Assembly (NCBI GenBank): GCA_949130495.1
Contig: OX422222.1
Coordinates: forward strand, 279,114,109 to 279,178,108
Length of the DNA: 64,000 bases
Direction of reading: 5' to 3'
Source of the DNA: Sambucus nigra
Lineage: Eukaryota > Streptophyta > Magnoliopsida > Dipsacales > Adoxaceae
Of this stretch, positions 46,183 through 58,471 are shown in pieces. The notes under the pieces are model-generated. The model saw only the letters and a program-made list of their open reading frames with translations. It did no database searches and was not told where the DNA came from. How positions within the stretch are numbered: the first letter of the stretch is position 1; every line of letters starts with the position of its first letter. Position numbers and translations under genes: made by a program.

Positions 46183-46640
46183 CACTTCACCAAAACAGGG
46201 AAATTGAACGTGTTTGAAACACTTGAAAATGACATTTGTAATGGTTAAAAACAGTTGCACATTGATGCGTTGCAAAATTGTTAAAAGTGTTCAAAACCAT
46301 TGCAAAATGGTATTTGTAATGATTTATTGCAAACGAATGTTCTTTCTGCAAAATCATTGCATAAAAAATACAACAATTTTGATCACTTGCAAATGAAAAT
46401 TTTGCAAGTTTTTAAAGTCATTCAATTTGCAACTGTTCATAAACGTTGCAAAATTTAGTAAGTATTTTTGTTTTGGAACTGTTATATATTTTTGTTTTGG
46501 AACGGTTATATACACTTGCAAATGAAAAATATGTATTTTTTGTAATGATTCAAAACACTTATAGATAGTAATATGTAAGGAGAAAAATATTCCTTTTGTA
46601 AGTGTTATGAACCCTTACATAAATTAAAATATAAAAAGAA
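46183..46640 (+). mobile_element. CACTA-like terminus with TTGCAA subterminal repeats
   Basis: CACTTCACCAAAACAGGGAA at 46183 resembles a CACTA terminal repeat with one changed base (CACTT for CACTA). Inside are many short units in both directions: TTGCAA, TTGCAAAAT, CATTTGTAATG and AAACACTTG. These are the expected subterminal pattern. The frame at 46214-46396 is built from these repeats. The other end was not found. Confidence 0.5.
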
Positions 46641-47427
46641 TAAAAATTATCCGGGACATGCCACCAACTTCACATATAATAAACGACAAAAATGGCTAAA
46701 AACATTATATAAACAATTTTACCACATGCCACCACGACCCTCCAACAACACGTCTTTTTATTTCCATCTCAATGATATAAACTTACTAACCTATCACATT
46801 GAAGTAGAAAAAATGTGCCAAAAATATAGTAATAAAAAACCACAAGAGTAGACAAGGAAAATAATAGTATAACACAAACAATGATTCCATGAGTGTGTAA
46901 TATGTCACTATGGACAAGAACATATATAGAGACTAAAAACCAATAAAAGGAACCTCAACAGTCAATTAATGTCTCCAAGCTTGATGCGTAATGTCATCCT
47001 CTATAAATAGTCACAGAGACCACATGGCATTGTAGCTCTCTAGTTCTTCTGATGATACCTCCATTCTAAAATTTATTGAACAACGCTATGGAATAATCAT
47101 AGTCATTAAACCTCCATGGGTGAAGTGGATCTCAAGATACAAATATCCCCATCCAGTAGTACATATCTTCCAATGTTCAAATCTGATTCGGCTGGACATG
47201 GGGTTGCACCGGGTCCTTTTTATTGGGCAATTCCTTGAGCCATCACTTTGTATAAATAATAAACATTATACTGGTAGCCACTGTTGCATAAAAATCAACA
47301 ACATAGCAAATTATTTATGGTGCTACAAATGAGCGTTCATTATGTGAAGCATCAGTCAACGTTTGTATCATAGTACAATTTAAAAAAAACCATTAGTTTC
47401 AGACAATGTTAGTAGCACAATGAACAA
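46641..47427. other. Unassigned DNA left of the Copia insertion
   Basis: No recognisable gene. The 70-codon frame at 47120-47332 shows no known motif. It may continue the CACTA-like element. Confidence 0.4.
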
Positions 47428-47432
47428 CCCTG

Positions 47433-47645
47433 ACTTAAAATACAGAGAATTTATTTTTGTATATTCTATTATAAACATAAGTACGTACAAGAGAATTTAT
47501 ACATAAATAAAACTAACTAATTTCCTGATCATATACTCAAGCTATAGATCCAATATTGTAGGCAGGAGATTAGACCAGGTATGGCTGAAAAATAGGCAGG
47601 AGAAGAGGAGTCCAGTCTTACTGGAGAATAGTTCAAATCGTAACA
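47433..47645 (-). repeat. 3' LTR of the Copia element
   Basis: On the minus strand it starts TGTTACGATTTGAAC and ends in TTTTAAGT, so the terminal CA is lost. The polypurine tract ACTTGAGGGGGAG (47646-47658) touches it. Confidence 0.88.
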
Positions 47646-47652
47646 CTCCCCC

Positions 47653-49349
47653 TCAAGTTGGTGCATAGATGCCACACATCCCCAACTTTCTCAAAAACAT
47701 CAAGAAGACTCGAGAAGAGACTGCTTTGGTCAACATATTGGCCAGATGATCTTTTGATCGGATCTTAGGTAACTCCAAAATCGTATCATCCAACTTCTCT
47801 TTGATGAAGAATCTGTCTACCTCCACATGCTTTCGTTCGATCATGCTGGACCAGATTATGAGCAATATCACATGCTGCTTTGCCATCATAGTATAAGCGA
47901 ATTGGTTGCCTAGGCGCATAACCCAATTCCCTGAGAAGGAGTCTCAACCACAATGCTTCACACACTGCAAGTGATATACCTTAAAACTCAGCCTCCGCGC
48001 TTGATCATGCAACAACATCTTGTTTCTTACTTCTCCATATAACAAGGTTACCTCCTACAAAGGTAAAATAACCTGAGGTATAACGTCGGTCATCAATTGC
48101 TCCAGTCCTTTCCGCATCTGTGTATACATCTACACTTTGGTGATCTTCATTTTTTGTGAACAAAATTCCTTTTCCAGGGGAAGAATTCAAATACCTTAAA
48201 ATGCGCATAAGCGTGTTCATGTGTTGCTCATCGATATTATGCATAAATTGACTTACAATACTCAAGGCGTATGTAAGATCTGGCCTTGTGTGTGCTAAGT
48301 ACGTCAATTTTCCAACAAGTCTTTGGTATATCCTTTTATCAACAGGTACATGATTGGACTCAACACATAAATTCAATCCTTCTTCTACTGATTTATTAGC
48401 GGGTTGACATACCAACATACCCGTTTCTCTTAACAAGTCTAGGGATTTTTTCCTTTGAAATAGAAATATCCCTTTATTAGATCGAGAGACTTCGATCCCA
48501 AGAAAATATTTTAAGGGATCAAGATGTTTCATTTTAAATTCTCTGGACAAATAACAATGTAAAGCCTTTCTCTCTTCAGGATCATTTCCCATAACTATCA
48601 TATCATCCACATATATAATCAGTGATTTTAACTTCATGTTTCTTCAAGAATAAAGTGTGGTCTGAATTCGTCAGGGAGTAACCAAAATCTTTCATAGACT
48701 TAGTGAACCTTCCGAACCATGCTCTCGGGGATTATTTTAGTCCATATAATGACTTGTTTAGTTTGCACACCTTCCGACAATGTGTTTCAGGTATAATGCA
48801 TCTTGGTGGGAGTTTTATGTACACTTTTTCAGACAACTAGCCATGTAGAAAAGCGTTCTTTACATCAAATTGTTGTAGTGGCCAACCCAAGTTTGCGGCA
48901 AGAGATAACAAGACTCGTATTGTGTTAATTTTAGCTACAGGAGAAAATGTGTCTATATAATCAATCCCATAGGTTTGTGTGTACCCATTTGCTACCAACC
49001 TGGCCTTGTAGCATTTAATCTCACTATTTGCTTTATACTTCACGATATAAACCCAATGACATTCAACTACCTTCTTTTCTAGTGGAGGATCTACAAGTTT
49101 CCAGGTATTATTCTCTTGCAAGTACTTCATCTCCTCGTTTATAGTGGCTTTCCACTTTGGGTTGGCTAAGGCTTCCTGCAAATTGTTAGGAATATATATA
49201 GTAGATAACTGATTTACAAATGACTGGTTTGATTCTGATAAACGATGGTTAGACACATAATGACTCACGGGGTATTTGATTTTACTTGAAAAATTGGGTT
49301 CATATGTGGGTTTAGGAATACCTCTGGTGCGACGTTGTGGTAATTTCAT
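47653..49349 (-). pseudogene. pol: Copia reverse transcriptase and RNase H (broken)
   Basis: In minus-strand order, 49349-48837 has [39 protein letters not shown] and [11 protein letters not shown] frame break follows. 48637-48005 has the catalytic IIYVDDMIVMGN, LGIEVSRS, LTYLAHTRPDLTYALSIVSQ and the RNase H start VDVYTDAERTGAIDDRRYTS. A last piece (47919-47653) holds the tail with EVDRFFIKEKLDD and LANMLTKAVSSRVF. One Asp of RNase H survives, but the domain is split by frame changes. The product would have copied and processed the element RNA. Confidence 0.9.
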
Positions 49350-50990
49350 TTTAGATTGTTTCGGGACATCCTAAAAAACCAATTGGTGTGGTGTGATGGA
49401 GTCATAGGTAGGGGGATCCATAATCTTAGTTTCCTGATGTTCACTACTCCCCCAATCTAATTCATCCACTTCATCACTATTAGGTTCAGAGTCACTACAC
49501 TCTTTAGATTCGTCCAAGTTTCCCACATTAATTTCTCCCGTGTTAAATCCTACAACTCGTTTAGAAATATCCCTTTTTTTTCGGGATATGAATGACTACC
49601 TCTTCAGATATGTCTTCGTCTTAGTTTAGAGTCTGAATTTTCTTTTCGTACTCCCCCTGAGGTTTGGACTCAGAGGAAAAATACATCGGGTTTTCATGAA
49701 AAATTACATCCAACGTGATGAACATCCGTCGTGTTGGCGGGTGATAGCATCGATATCCCTTTTAAGAGGCGGCATACCCGAGGAAGACACTCTGCAATGC
49801 TCGAGGAGACAATTTATTGCATTGATGCTTATGTATATGTACAAATGAGACATAACCAAAGACGTGAGGGGGTAAATTTGAGGTGGATGGGGCAAAAACC
49901 GTTTCAGTGAGAACCTATGATCGTGTCTTAAATTCAATAGTGCTGCAAGGTACTCGATTGATCACATAAGTTGCAGAGGTAAGTGCTTCGCCCCAATGGG
50001 ACAAAGGCATATGGGAAACTATTAATGAAGTACGGACGACTTATAGTAAGTGAAGATTCTTCCTCTCGGCCACCCCATTCTGCTGAGGTGTGTTAGGACA
50101 AGTTTTCTGGTGAATAACTCCGTGTGCTTCAAAAAATGCTGAAATTCCAAACTCAAATATTCGCCTCCATTGTCGCTGCGAAGAACCTAACCTGTTCATT
50201 GTATTGTGTGTGAATCATTTTATAAAACTTTTGAAATAACAAGTTCACTTCACTTTCAGACTTCATCAAACACACCTAAGTCATCCTTGTACAATCGTCA
50301 ATAAAAGTAACAAACCAACAGGATCCACTAAAGGTAGTGACTTTGGAAGGACCCCAAACATCATAATGTATAAGCATGAAAAGAACTTGACTTTTATTCA
50401 AAGATAATGGAAATGAAACACAGTGGCTTTTTGCGAGTTCACAAACTTCATATTGAAAACTAGAAACAATAAGTTTTGCAAATAAAGTAGGAAACAACTT
50501 CTTAAGGTAACTAAATGAAGAATGCCCTAAACGTCGATACCGTAACCAGATTTCAAATTTTTGCTTCTCCCCCTCAGAAACATCCACCATTAAAGCTTGA
50601 TGCAACTTGTCTGAACTCTCTGACATCAAATCCAAGTAGTACAACTTCCCTCGCCTAACACTACAACCAATCGTTTGCCTCATTTGGATGTCCTTGAACA
50701 CACAAAAATCAGGCCAAAAAATTACAACACAATGTAAGGAAGTGGTAATTTGGGAAACCAAAAACAAATTATAGTTCAAAGATGGAATAACTAACACAGA
50801 ATCCAGATTTAAATTTTTTGTGAGAGTTAAAGATTTTTCTCCAAAAACTGGGGCCAAAAATCCATTAGCGGTGGAAACGGTTTTTTGAGATGATGGTTTT
50901 AGGAGTGAGCTTTGTGTAGAATCAAATGTCATATGATCCATAGAACCGGAATCAAATATCCATGCACTATTAGAAATAAGTGTAGAAATG
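49350..50990 (-). pseudogene. pol: Copia protease and integrase (broken)
   Basis: The protease active site WIFDSGSMDHMTF lies at about 50935-50976. The frame 50941-50276 continues through PR, the pre-integrase region (GKLYYLDLMSE; RYRRLGHSSFSYLKKLF) and the first core motif with YDVWGPSK and FVTFIDDCTRMT (first Asp region). The second half of the core is found near 50045-50110 as CPNTPQQNGVAER with the Glu. Further fragments reach 49400. Several frame changes separate the parts. Confidence 0.85.
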
Positions 50991-51962
50991 TTTAGAAACT
51001 TACCACCATTACCTGTTGATGTTTCTATAGTCGAGGTATGTCCAACATCACCCTCTTGAATATTAGTCGATGTCTTCTTGGAAGTCCTCTTCCGCGAGTC
51101 ACGGTTATGATCCCACCAGTCTGGGTAGCCAACAAGTTCAAATCAATAACTCTTAGTGTGACCAATTTGATTGCAATGAGTTCACTTGTATGAGGATTTA
51201 TGGGTACCACTAGGATTCTTAGGTTGAGAAAATCGATTCTGATTAGACCGATTCCGAATCACCATGGCTGAAACTTCCGTCTTTCCTAACTCCTCAATCA
51301 TTATTGTGCGGTGAACAGATTCCTGATGGACCAATGCATAACACACCTAATTCCAAAATAGGATCCTTTCTCAAAATTTCACCACGAACTTATTTGAGTT
51401 CTTCATCTAGCCCAGCAAGAAAAATATGCACCCTTTGTCTTTGAACAGATTTTCTGTAAGACTCCACATTATTTTTACTCTCCATAATCACCTTATCACG
51501 ATAATCTAATTCACTGAAAATTTCGATCAATTCTCTATAGTACGCGGAGAGTGTTCTGCCATTTTTGGCAGAGAAGGCCCTCTGATTCAAGAGGAACACC
51601 TGCACTTCATCCGCTCCATCATAAAAGGCTTTAGAGAGAGCTTTCCAAATATCTTGAGCGGTGGGTAAGCGAATATACCGCTTCATAATTTCTGGGGACA
51701 TAGTCATCAATAACCATCTCTTCACCTTTTGATTTTCTGCATACCATTTCTCATACTTTTCATCCTCCTCTGATGGAGTCGGATAATTATCGCGGATAAA
51801 GGAGAGTTTTTCCTTCTCAACAATGTGCATTTCCATGATCTGAGATCATAAATCATAATTTGTTTCATCAAGTACAATCCTCAATTTTAACGATGAACCT
51901 TCAGATTGAATAACAATGGGAGCTGATTTGATCCCTGATGTTTCAGAATATGAATCGACCAT
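50991..51962 (-). pseudogene. gag: Copia gag (broken)
   Basis: A probable start ATG at 51962 gives MVDSYSETSGIKSAPIV, with a TGA in place of the Trp of the YDLW motif near 51847. The longest open part (51836-51390, 148 residues) has the UBN2-type gag domain: IWKALSKAFYDGADEVQVF, LSAYYRELIEIFSELDYRD and VHIFLAGLDEELK. The nucleic-acid-binding knuckle expected near 51150-51210 is out of frame and lacks most Cys. Confidence 0.85.
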
Positions 51963-52009
51963 GGTTTAGTTAAGAGTATAAGGAATTGAATAGGGTTGGC
52001 TAACCTATT

Positions 52010-52021
52010 ACTCTGATACCA
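52010..52021 (-). other. Primer binding site of the Copia element
   Basis: On the minus strand TGGTATCAGAGT directly follows the LTR, matching iMet tRNA complement except for the last base. Confidence 0.9.
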
Positions 52022-52234
52022 AATTAAAATACAGAGAATTTGTTTTTTTATATTCTATTCTAAACATAAGTACGCATAAGAGAATTTATACATAAAGAAA
52101 ACTAACTAATTTCCTGATCCTATACTCAAGCTATAGATCCAATATTGTAGAAAGGAGATTTGACTAGGTATGGCTAAAAAATATGTAGGAGAATAGGAGT
52201 CCAGTCTTGCTGGAGAATATTTCAAATCGTAAAA
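52022..52234 (-). repeat. 5' LTR of the Copia element
   Basis: 213 bp, colinear with the 3' LTR. Its outer end reads TTTTACG on the minus strand instead of TGTTACG, so the terminal TG has mutated. Confidence 0.88.
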
Positions 52235-52239
52235 CCTTG

Positions 52240-53570
52240 TTTGCAAGTAGGGAGATAAATTACGAAGGAATTGAAATTATTTTGTTCACAATATGAGCAC
52301 CAGAGCCAAAAATGCATGCAATAAATGAACAAAACAAGAATCTAATCAGTGGAAATGGAAAGTTACTCAGCTGGAAGCGGGGAGATAATTTGCAAGTGCA
52401 TAAATCTAAGCTTCCTACGCCAAGTGAGACTTCAATCAAATGTTACCCAGTTGTTCCTGCATTTGATGCTATAAATTTTATTAATCGGCAAAGCAATAAC
52501 TGTAATTCGTAATAAACTGGAAGAAATAAGGTTACTTTCTACTATGGCTAAGAAGAATGTAAAAACACATAATAAAGTTAGTAAATCCACTGAAGCTTCT
52601 AAAAAAGAAGGCTTGATTGGTCTTGAGGGTCAACCAGTAAATATAATTGCAATTGCATACATGATCAAAGAAAAAAGTAGTTTTTACGCAATGTTATTCA
52701 GACTACTTGCCACGCGCGATATAGATATATCAATGAAGACCTATTGAATTTTAACAATATATAACTGGAAATGTGGAAAGTCACATATATGTTTAGAACT
52801 TATCATATAAAGGTAGATTACAAAAGTTCGTTCAGAGAAGCAGTTGCACGTATGTACGTTAAGTGATTGTCTTTCCATGTCTTAAGCACTCATGTAGTTG
52901 ATACATTGCAAACCAAAACATGCATAAAAAGTAGCAGTGACAACTCCATGCTAACTAGCACCAGTTTTAGCAATGATCAGGCTTTTCCTCAATCTCTTAA
53001 CAATCAAAGCTTGGCCATAAAGATTGTTTATTTTGTGTTCCTTATTATGATTTAGATCTTCCCTCTTGAGGTATATGTCTGCCCCTTCCCCATTGGGGCA
53101 TTTATAGTGCTCAGTACATCTCTACGTAAAATAAAGAGGGGGTTTCTTACTAACGTAGTCTTTTCAGATAATGATGTTAAGATTTGAAAAATATATCATG
53201 GAGAAACATAGTAACAAAAGCTACAAATTAAGCCTATGACAAAGAATTGTGTCTGAGTCGTGGCACCCTTGTGTTTATTCTCCTTCTCATATAGAGCCTT
53301 GTAAGAGTTATATACATATATGTATATAATAATTGGTTATTCGAAGGGTGTACTTATTTTATGCAATTTAGATACCTCTACTTTGAGGAGGTAAATAGTT
53401 GAATTATTTTGATGAAATTTGGTAAAAAATAATACCAAAATTTTAGTAACTAAAAATGCACATTTATGTTGATCTCCATTTCACTCAATTCAAAATTGAT
53501 TTTTTCCTTATGAATTTTTTTTGGAGATGATCTCTACACATATATGTTTGTTTTCATTTCACCTCGTTTT
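52240..53570. other. Unassigned DNA right of the Copia element
   Basis: Three short plus frames (52312-52512, 52544-52747, 52867-53055) show no recognisable motif and no repeat signature. The frame at 52544-52747 is Lys-rich at its start (MAKKNVKTHNKVSKSTEASK). They may be chance or worn transposon or gene pieces. Confidence 0.4.
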
Positions 53571-53660
53571 AATTGATTTTATTTTACCTTTTATGAAAAT
53601 TAGTGGTGATGATCTCCCCATATGAAGATCATCTCCACTAAGTTTTATAAAAAAATCAAT
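53571..53660. repeat. Compact hairpin, about 90 nt
   Basis: The inner stem TTAGTGGTGATGATCT (53600-53615) pairs with AGATCATCTCCACTAA (53626-53641) with one mismatch and a 10-nt loop. Outer parts (ATTGATTTT near 53572 and AAAATCAAT near 53660) extend the pairing to about 40 nt with bulges. Size and shape resemble a plant microRNA precursor or a tiny MITE. Confidence 0.6.
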
Positions 53661-53796
53661 CATTTACCTCCGAAAAGGACAGTTCTATAAATTTATCAAA
53701 AGAACATATTTTTTTAGATTTTCTAGAAGAATATAAATGGGATGTCTCTCTAATGGACTTCAAAAATAAACTTTAAAAAGGACCAATTTGTTAAAA

Positions 53797-53967
53797 GAGT
53801 AATGATAGGGAGACTCACTTCGTGGACACATTTCGTAGACACACGAATAAGACAAAAATAGGTACAAGTTTTTAATGCACATTTTTATGCCCTGACGGGA
53901 CCCAAAATAATAAAGTATAAGCTTTTAATACAGTGTGTCTACGAAATAAGTCTCCCTATCATTTTCC
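53797..53967. mobile_element. MULE-type MITE with 9-bp target duplication
   Basis: 171 bp with terminal inverted repeats sharing AATGATAGGGAGACT and, further in, TTCGTAGACACAC. It is flanked by the perfect 9-bp duplication TTGTTAAAA (53788-53796, 53968-53976). A 9-bp duplication and G-starting ends are marks of Mutator-like elements. It has no coding capacity. Confidence 0.88.
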
Positions 53968-53977
53968 TTGTTAAAAC

Positions 53978-54527
53978 TGTTAATTAATATTGTTTTGTTA
54001 ATCATAAATTTTAATATGAATCATAAGGTTGCATCATGAATAAAACATTTTTGACATGAATCCAGGATTTTTATCTTCATGCAATCACAGAACCGAAAAT
54101 TCCTTATAACCACGATTTAAAAAACTAACCTTTGTCCATCATTGTTGAATGGATTAAAGTGACTTTAATGCTCCTTTAATTCCTTTCTTGAATAGCCCGG
54201 AATATGAGAAAAATGAATTTTGAATTTTCTCTCCCTCCTTAGAAGCAGTGTGTATTGAGATGACTCTAGATGGTGTAGATGTCTCTATTTATAAGGGGAA
54301 GAGGGCCGGAATCCTAGTGGAGGTGGGACTCTATCAAGTCTCCCACTAATGCCACTAACCATCATGTGACTAATGGATAAAGTTTACCCAAATCTTTTAA
54401 TATATTTATTTATCACATTTCTAATTAATTATCTGACATTTATTAAAACCACATAAATGGGAAATTCGAAATTTAATACAAATAAAATTAAATAATTAAT
54501 TTCATCACTTAACATTAATTTCCAACA
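53978..54527 (-). repeat. 3' LTR of a truncated Copia element
   Basis: On the minus strand it starts TGTTGGAAATTAATG at 54527 after the purine tract AAGTGGGAGAC. It includes a TATA-like TATAAATAGAG (about 54282-54292). The far end near 53978 (TG on the plus strand) is probable but not proved. Confidence 0.7.
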
Positions 54528-56065
54528 GTCTCCCACTTGGTCTTAATAATTCGTATAATTAGATTAGGTATCATAAGGTTCACAATCATTGATAAATTTA
54601 TTTTGCTGAATCAAATGATTCACGGATGCGAGTCATGGCGGTTCCATACTATTCAAGAGCATGATTCCTTCCATGTACCACAGCACCAATGTTTCATTCA
54701 AGTGAGCCTTTAATATTGGGTATCATAATGGCCTCATAATGTCCTTTTGAATAAGGACTATTTCTGTCAACAATAATTCATAATTATATGCATGCATTCA
54801 CAAAGGACGGACATAATAGAAATCAGAAACACTTTTATTGAATTCAAGCAATAGTGTCAAACAACTAAGCCAAAATAGCAATCATAATATAACTATTCAA
54901 GACCCATCTCTTTGACATGTTCCATTAAGGTCTTCGGAGATAGTCCTTTCGTAAGAGGATCTGCTATGTTATCACGCGTACTAATGTGATCAATTCACAC
55001 TCTTTGTTTCTGAACTTCTTCTTTAACGGATAGGTATTTCATCTCAATATGCTTAACAGACTTAGTATACCTATCGTTCTTCGAGAAGAAGACTGCTGCG
55101 ACATTATCACAATAAATTTTCAGCGATTTAGATATTGACCCCATAATTCTAAGTCCTGAAATAAAGTTTTGCATCCATAATCCATGATTTGTATCTTCGA
55201 AGCAAGCTACGTATTCAGCGTCCATAGTAGATGATATAATGACGCTTTGCTTAGAACTTTTCCATGAAACAGCTCCTCCAGCCATAAGGAAGCCATAACC
55301 CTAAGTGCTCTTCCTACTGTCAAGGCATCCCCCGAAATCTGAGTTTGAATAACCAATCACCTCAAGGTGATCAGTCTTTCGATATATAATCATGTAATCC
55401 TTGGTCCCTTGCAGGCACCTTAGCACTTTCTTTGCAGCTTTCCAATGGTGAATCCCCGAATTGCTTTGATATCTGCCTAGCATCCCAAAGAGAAAACTGA
55501 TATTCGGTCTGGTGCAGACTTGTGCATACAATAAGCTCCCTATGAGCGAAGCATAATGCATGCCTTTCATGTGCTCCCTTTCCAAAATCACTTCTAGGGC
55601 ATTGGCTTAAGCTAAAATTATCCCCTTTCTGAAGTGGAACATTAATGGGATTGCAACTTTTCATGTTAAATCTCTCTAAAACTTTGTTAAGGTAAACTTT
55701 CTGAGATAATCCCAACATTCCTCGTGATCTATCCCGAGATATTTCTATCCCGATCACAAAGGATGCCTCACCTAAATCTTTCATTTCAAAGTTTTTAGAA
55801 AGGTACTTCTTGGTTTCACTTAATAAACTAATATCACTACTGGCAATAAGTAAGTCATCAACATATAGTACTAAAAACACAAACTTACTCCCACTGATCT
55901 TCAGGTATATGCACCGATCAACAGTGTTTTCCTTAAACCCAAAGGATGTAATGGTATTGTGGAACTTAATGTACCATTGACGAGAAGCTTGCTTCAGACC
56001 ATATATTGACTTCTTTAACATACAGACCATGTTTTCCTTTCCTTCCTTGCTGAAACCTTGTGACT
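54528..56065 (-). pseudogene. pol: Copia reverse transcriptase and RNase H remnant
   Basis: In minus-strand order it opens in mid-RT with GFSKEGKENMVC and SIYGLKQASRQWYIKFHNTI, then the catalytic LVLYVDDLLIASSD and LGEASFVIGIEISRDRSRGM. After a frame change: MHYASLIGSLLYAQVCTRPN, KAAKKVLRCLQGTKDYMI, then RNase H with SDFGGCLDSRKST, AEYVACFEDTNHGLWMQNFI and IYCDNVAAVFFSKN. The tail DNIADPLTKGLSPKTLMEHV ends at a stop at 54893-54895. Style resembles Tork-type Copia. Everything before the middle of RT is missing; the break is at about 56065. Confidence 0.88.
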
Positions 56066-56069
56066 ATTT

Positions 56070-56442
56070 CGATCTTATCAGAATAAAACGTAGTTTAAAA
56101 CATTTAAAACACTTTTAAAAACATTTTAAAATATTTTTCTTATAAAATTACATCCTTATCCTTTATAAAAATAATTTCAAGCACCATTAATTATACGCAT
56201 TCATACCTGTGTGATCTCGAAATGCAATTAACTTGAAGACAAATAAACTTGCACCAATTAAACTTCAGCATGATTAATTCTTTGAAGCCATCACAAAACG
56301 TCTTCAATTTCTTGATTACGTCATAGACCAAGTGGGGTCGTGATAAAATAAAATCGCCCTATGACATATTACAAACATAGTTTTATTCATGAGATTAAGT
56401 CAAAACAATACATGGACTAAATTAGAAATTTATGTCCTTACA
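56070..56442 (-). repeat. LTR 1 of the gag-only array (truncated)
   Basis: It contains only the first ~370 bp in LTR sense (TGTAAGGACATAAATTTC at 56442). It ends at the junction with the Copia RT remnant at about 56066-56072. It matches 60268-60630 of LTR 2. Confidence 0.8.
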
Positions 56443-58471
56443 AATCTCCCCCTTTGAATATTACGGGACAAAACTAAACCAGTGAAATGCCTAAGCCATA
56501 CCGTCAAGCCGTATGATGCATAAATCCCATCCCATAAACCCAAAGTCAAAAATCACAAGATACGGACTAGTATATGTTGCACCGGAAATCATGAACTATC
56601 TGAATGTGATGTAGACTCAAAATCTTGAATATCTTAGGCATACCTACACACATGAAACGGGAAAAAAATTACCCAGTGAAGTATGGTGGAATAAATGAAT
56701 CCAATATATATCCGAATGATATCAATTTTACAATAGATACCAATATGAATAAACTCTGAAAAATCATTTGTTAAGCAATTGAGAAACAATATCATATTAA
56801 ATTATTCTGCCAATTTGTAATACTAATGTGTAAAATATGTAATAAATAACAAGTTCAACAAATCTCCCCCTACATCACATACATCTCTCCCCATTTTTCT
56901 CTCGAATAGACAAGCCGGTGAATTGATAAACCAATCAAAAAGTATCTAGAATGAAGATATACCAAATAAAAATCGATAGATAACCATGAAATAACCGGCT
57001 AAATATGATCAAGTAATGACAAATCGGTAGTTAGTAAACCAAGGAATCACACAAAGAATATAGAAATCTAATCAGGTGTGATAAACGGAATCATATGCAA
57101 AATATGAGTTTTGAAACAATATAACCTGCATATGAACCAATCGATCTGAAAACTTCCAACAGTACCAAAAAAATATACCATTTTAACCAGAGGACTGCAA
57201 ACAAACCTGAAGAAAAAATCTCAGACTGTCGTTCGAAAGAGCCGGGGATGTCGCTCAAACGAGATGAGAACGTTGCTCGAACGATACTTCTCGCGACAGG
57301 CCAAATTTTCCCAGATTCCCAGAAATTTTTTATATTTTTGCCAAGCGAAAAAATTTCCAGAGAAATCATAATGAAAGGGCCTCACAACAGAAAAATAGTG
57401 CTAAAACAGTAAACTTTTAACACAAAATGCAAAAATGCATAAAAACTAACAATGCGAGTTACATGTAAACATAGTACCGATGTGCTCAAACATGGACATG
57501 GAAAATATGGGCGTGAAACTACAACAAATGAGTCACAATTCCAACACATCGAAAAGATCAAGAAGATCTAATTGATAGCGATAAATCATCAAACTTTATC
57601 ATAGCCATATGACAATTAAAGTGTGAGCTAAATGAACTAAACATACTACATGCACAAAAATTCAGAATTTTGACGATTTTACAAACAATAGCGTCAAATT
57701 GCAATGTTCGACATTAAGATTTGTTGTGCAAACTTGTTAAATTTTTAATCCATCCAAACTCCCTCATAAACATACCTTTTTAAGTTCTTTTGAGGTTTCT
57801 AGCATTCTCAACTTATAGAAAATCTTATTGGCTCATTTTCTTAGCATATTGCCTTTTCTTTTGGGCTCTTTTAAACGGTGTCTTTCACAATGTGTTAATT
57901 TTGAACTCTCGTAGCCCTTTCCTGTGAATCACTCAATATTTTTCCAATTAAGTACCAATTCAAATCCTCACGGTAAACGGTTCTTATATGCACACTTCTC
58001 CTTATGTCTACTTACACATAGGTGACTAAATTGGGATAAGAACGCCTCACCAAATTTAAATGTGCAAGAGAAGTCAAACATCCATACAAACTCATGAATG
58101 TGTGCAATGTTGGCATATATACAAAGTTGAATCAAAATGTAGATTAACTATGAAACTACCCCATATAAACAATGGTTAAGATCATTCTAAGTATCGATAA
58201 TAATGACCAAATGTCCTAGCCACATGAATAATGAAATGATGGGGGTCCAAGCACATCAATATGCCACATCAAACATGTAAACTCAAAAACAAAAAAAGAA
58301 ACACAACCAAAAAAAAAAGTTTTCTGTTTTTCAAAAAATTTATCAAAAACAAAATCTTTTTGTATTTTTCAAATAAGAGTCAAACCAATGAAAAATATAA
58401 TACAAAGAGATAAACATAGAAAATTATAAATCATGATGCAAGGGCTAGTGGATGACAAGACATGCAAGCTA
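56443..58471 (-). other. Polypurine tract and spacer of internal copy 1
   Basis: Directly inside LTR 1 is a minus-strand purine tract CAAAGGGGGAGATT. The remaining 2 kb is non-coding. At 57225-57300 is a cluster of GTCGCTCAAACGAGA-like motifs. The frame at 57091-57369 is not recognised. Confidence 0.7.

Larger units (their letters stand above)
47433..52234 (-). mobile_element. Complete but inactive Ty1/Copia element
   Basis: 4802 bp with 213-bp LTRs (47433-47645 and 52022-52234), an iMet-type primer site on the right and a polypurine tract on the left, so it reads on the minus strand. Order is gag, protease, integrase, RT, RNase H, as in Copia. Flanks CCCTG (47428-47432) and CCTTG (52235-52239) are a likely duplication with one change. 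LTRs differ at about 18 positions by eye, so it is much older than the Tekay element. Every domain is broken by stops or frameshifts. The Copia lineage is not assigned. Confidence 0.9.

Noticed and set aside
52312..53055. Three short frames as exons of a host gene
   Set aside because: No recognisable domain, no consistent splice sites and no codon pattern; left as unassigned.
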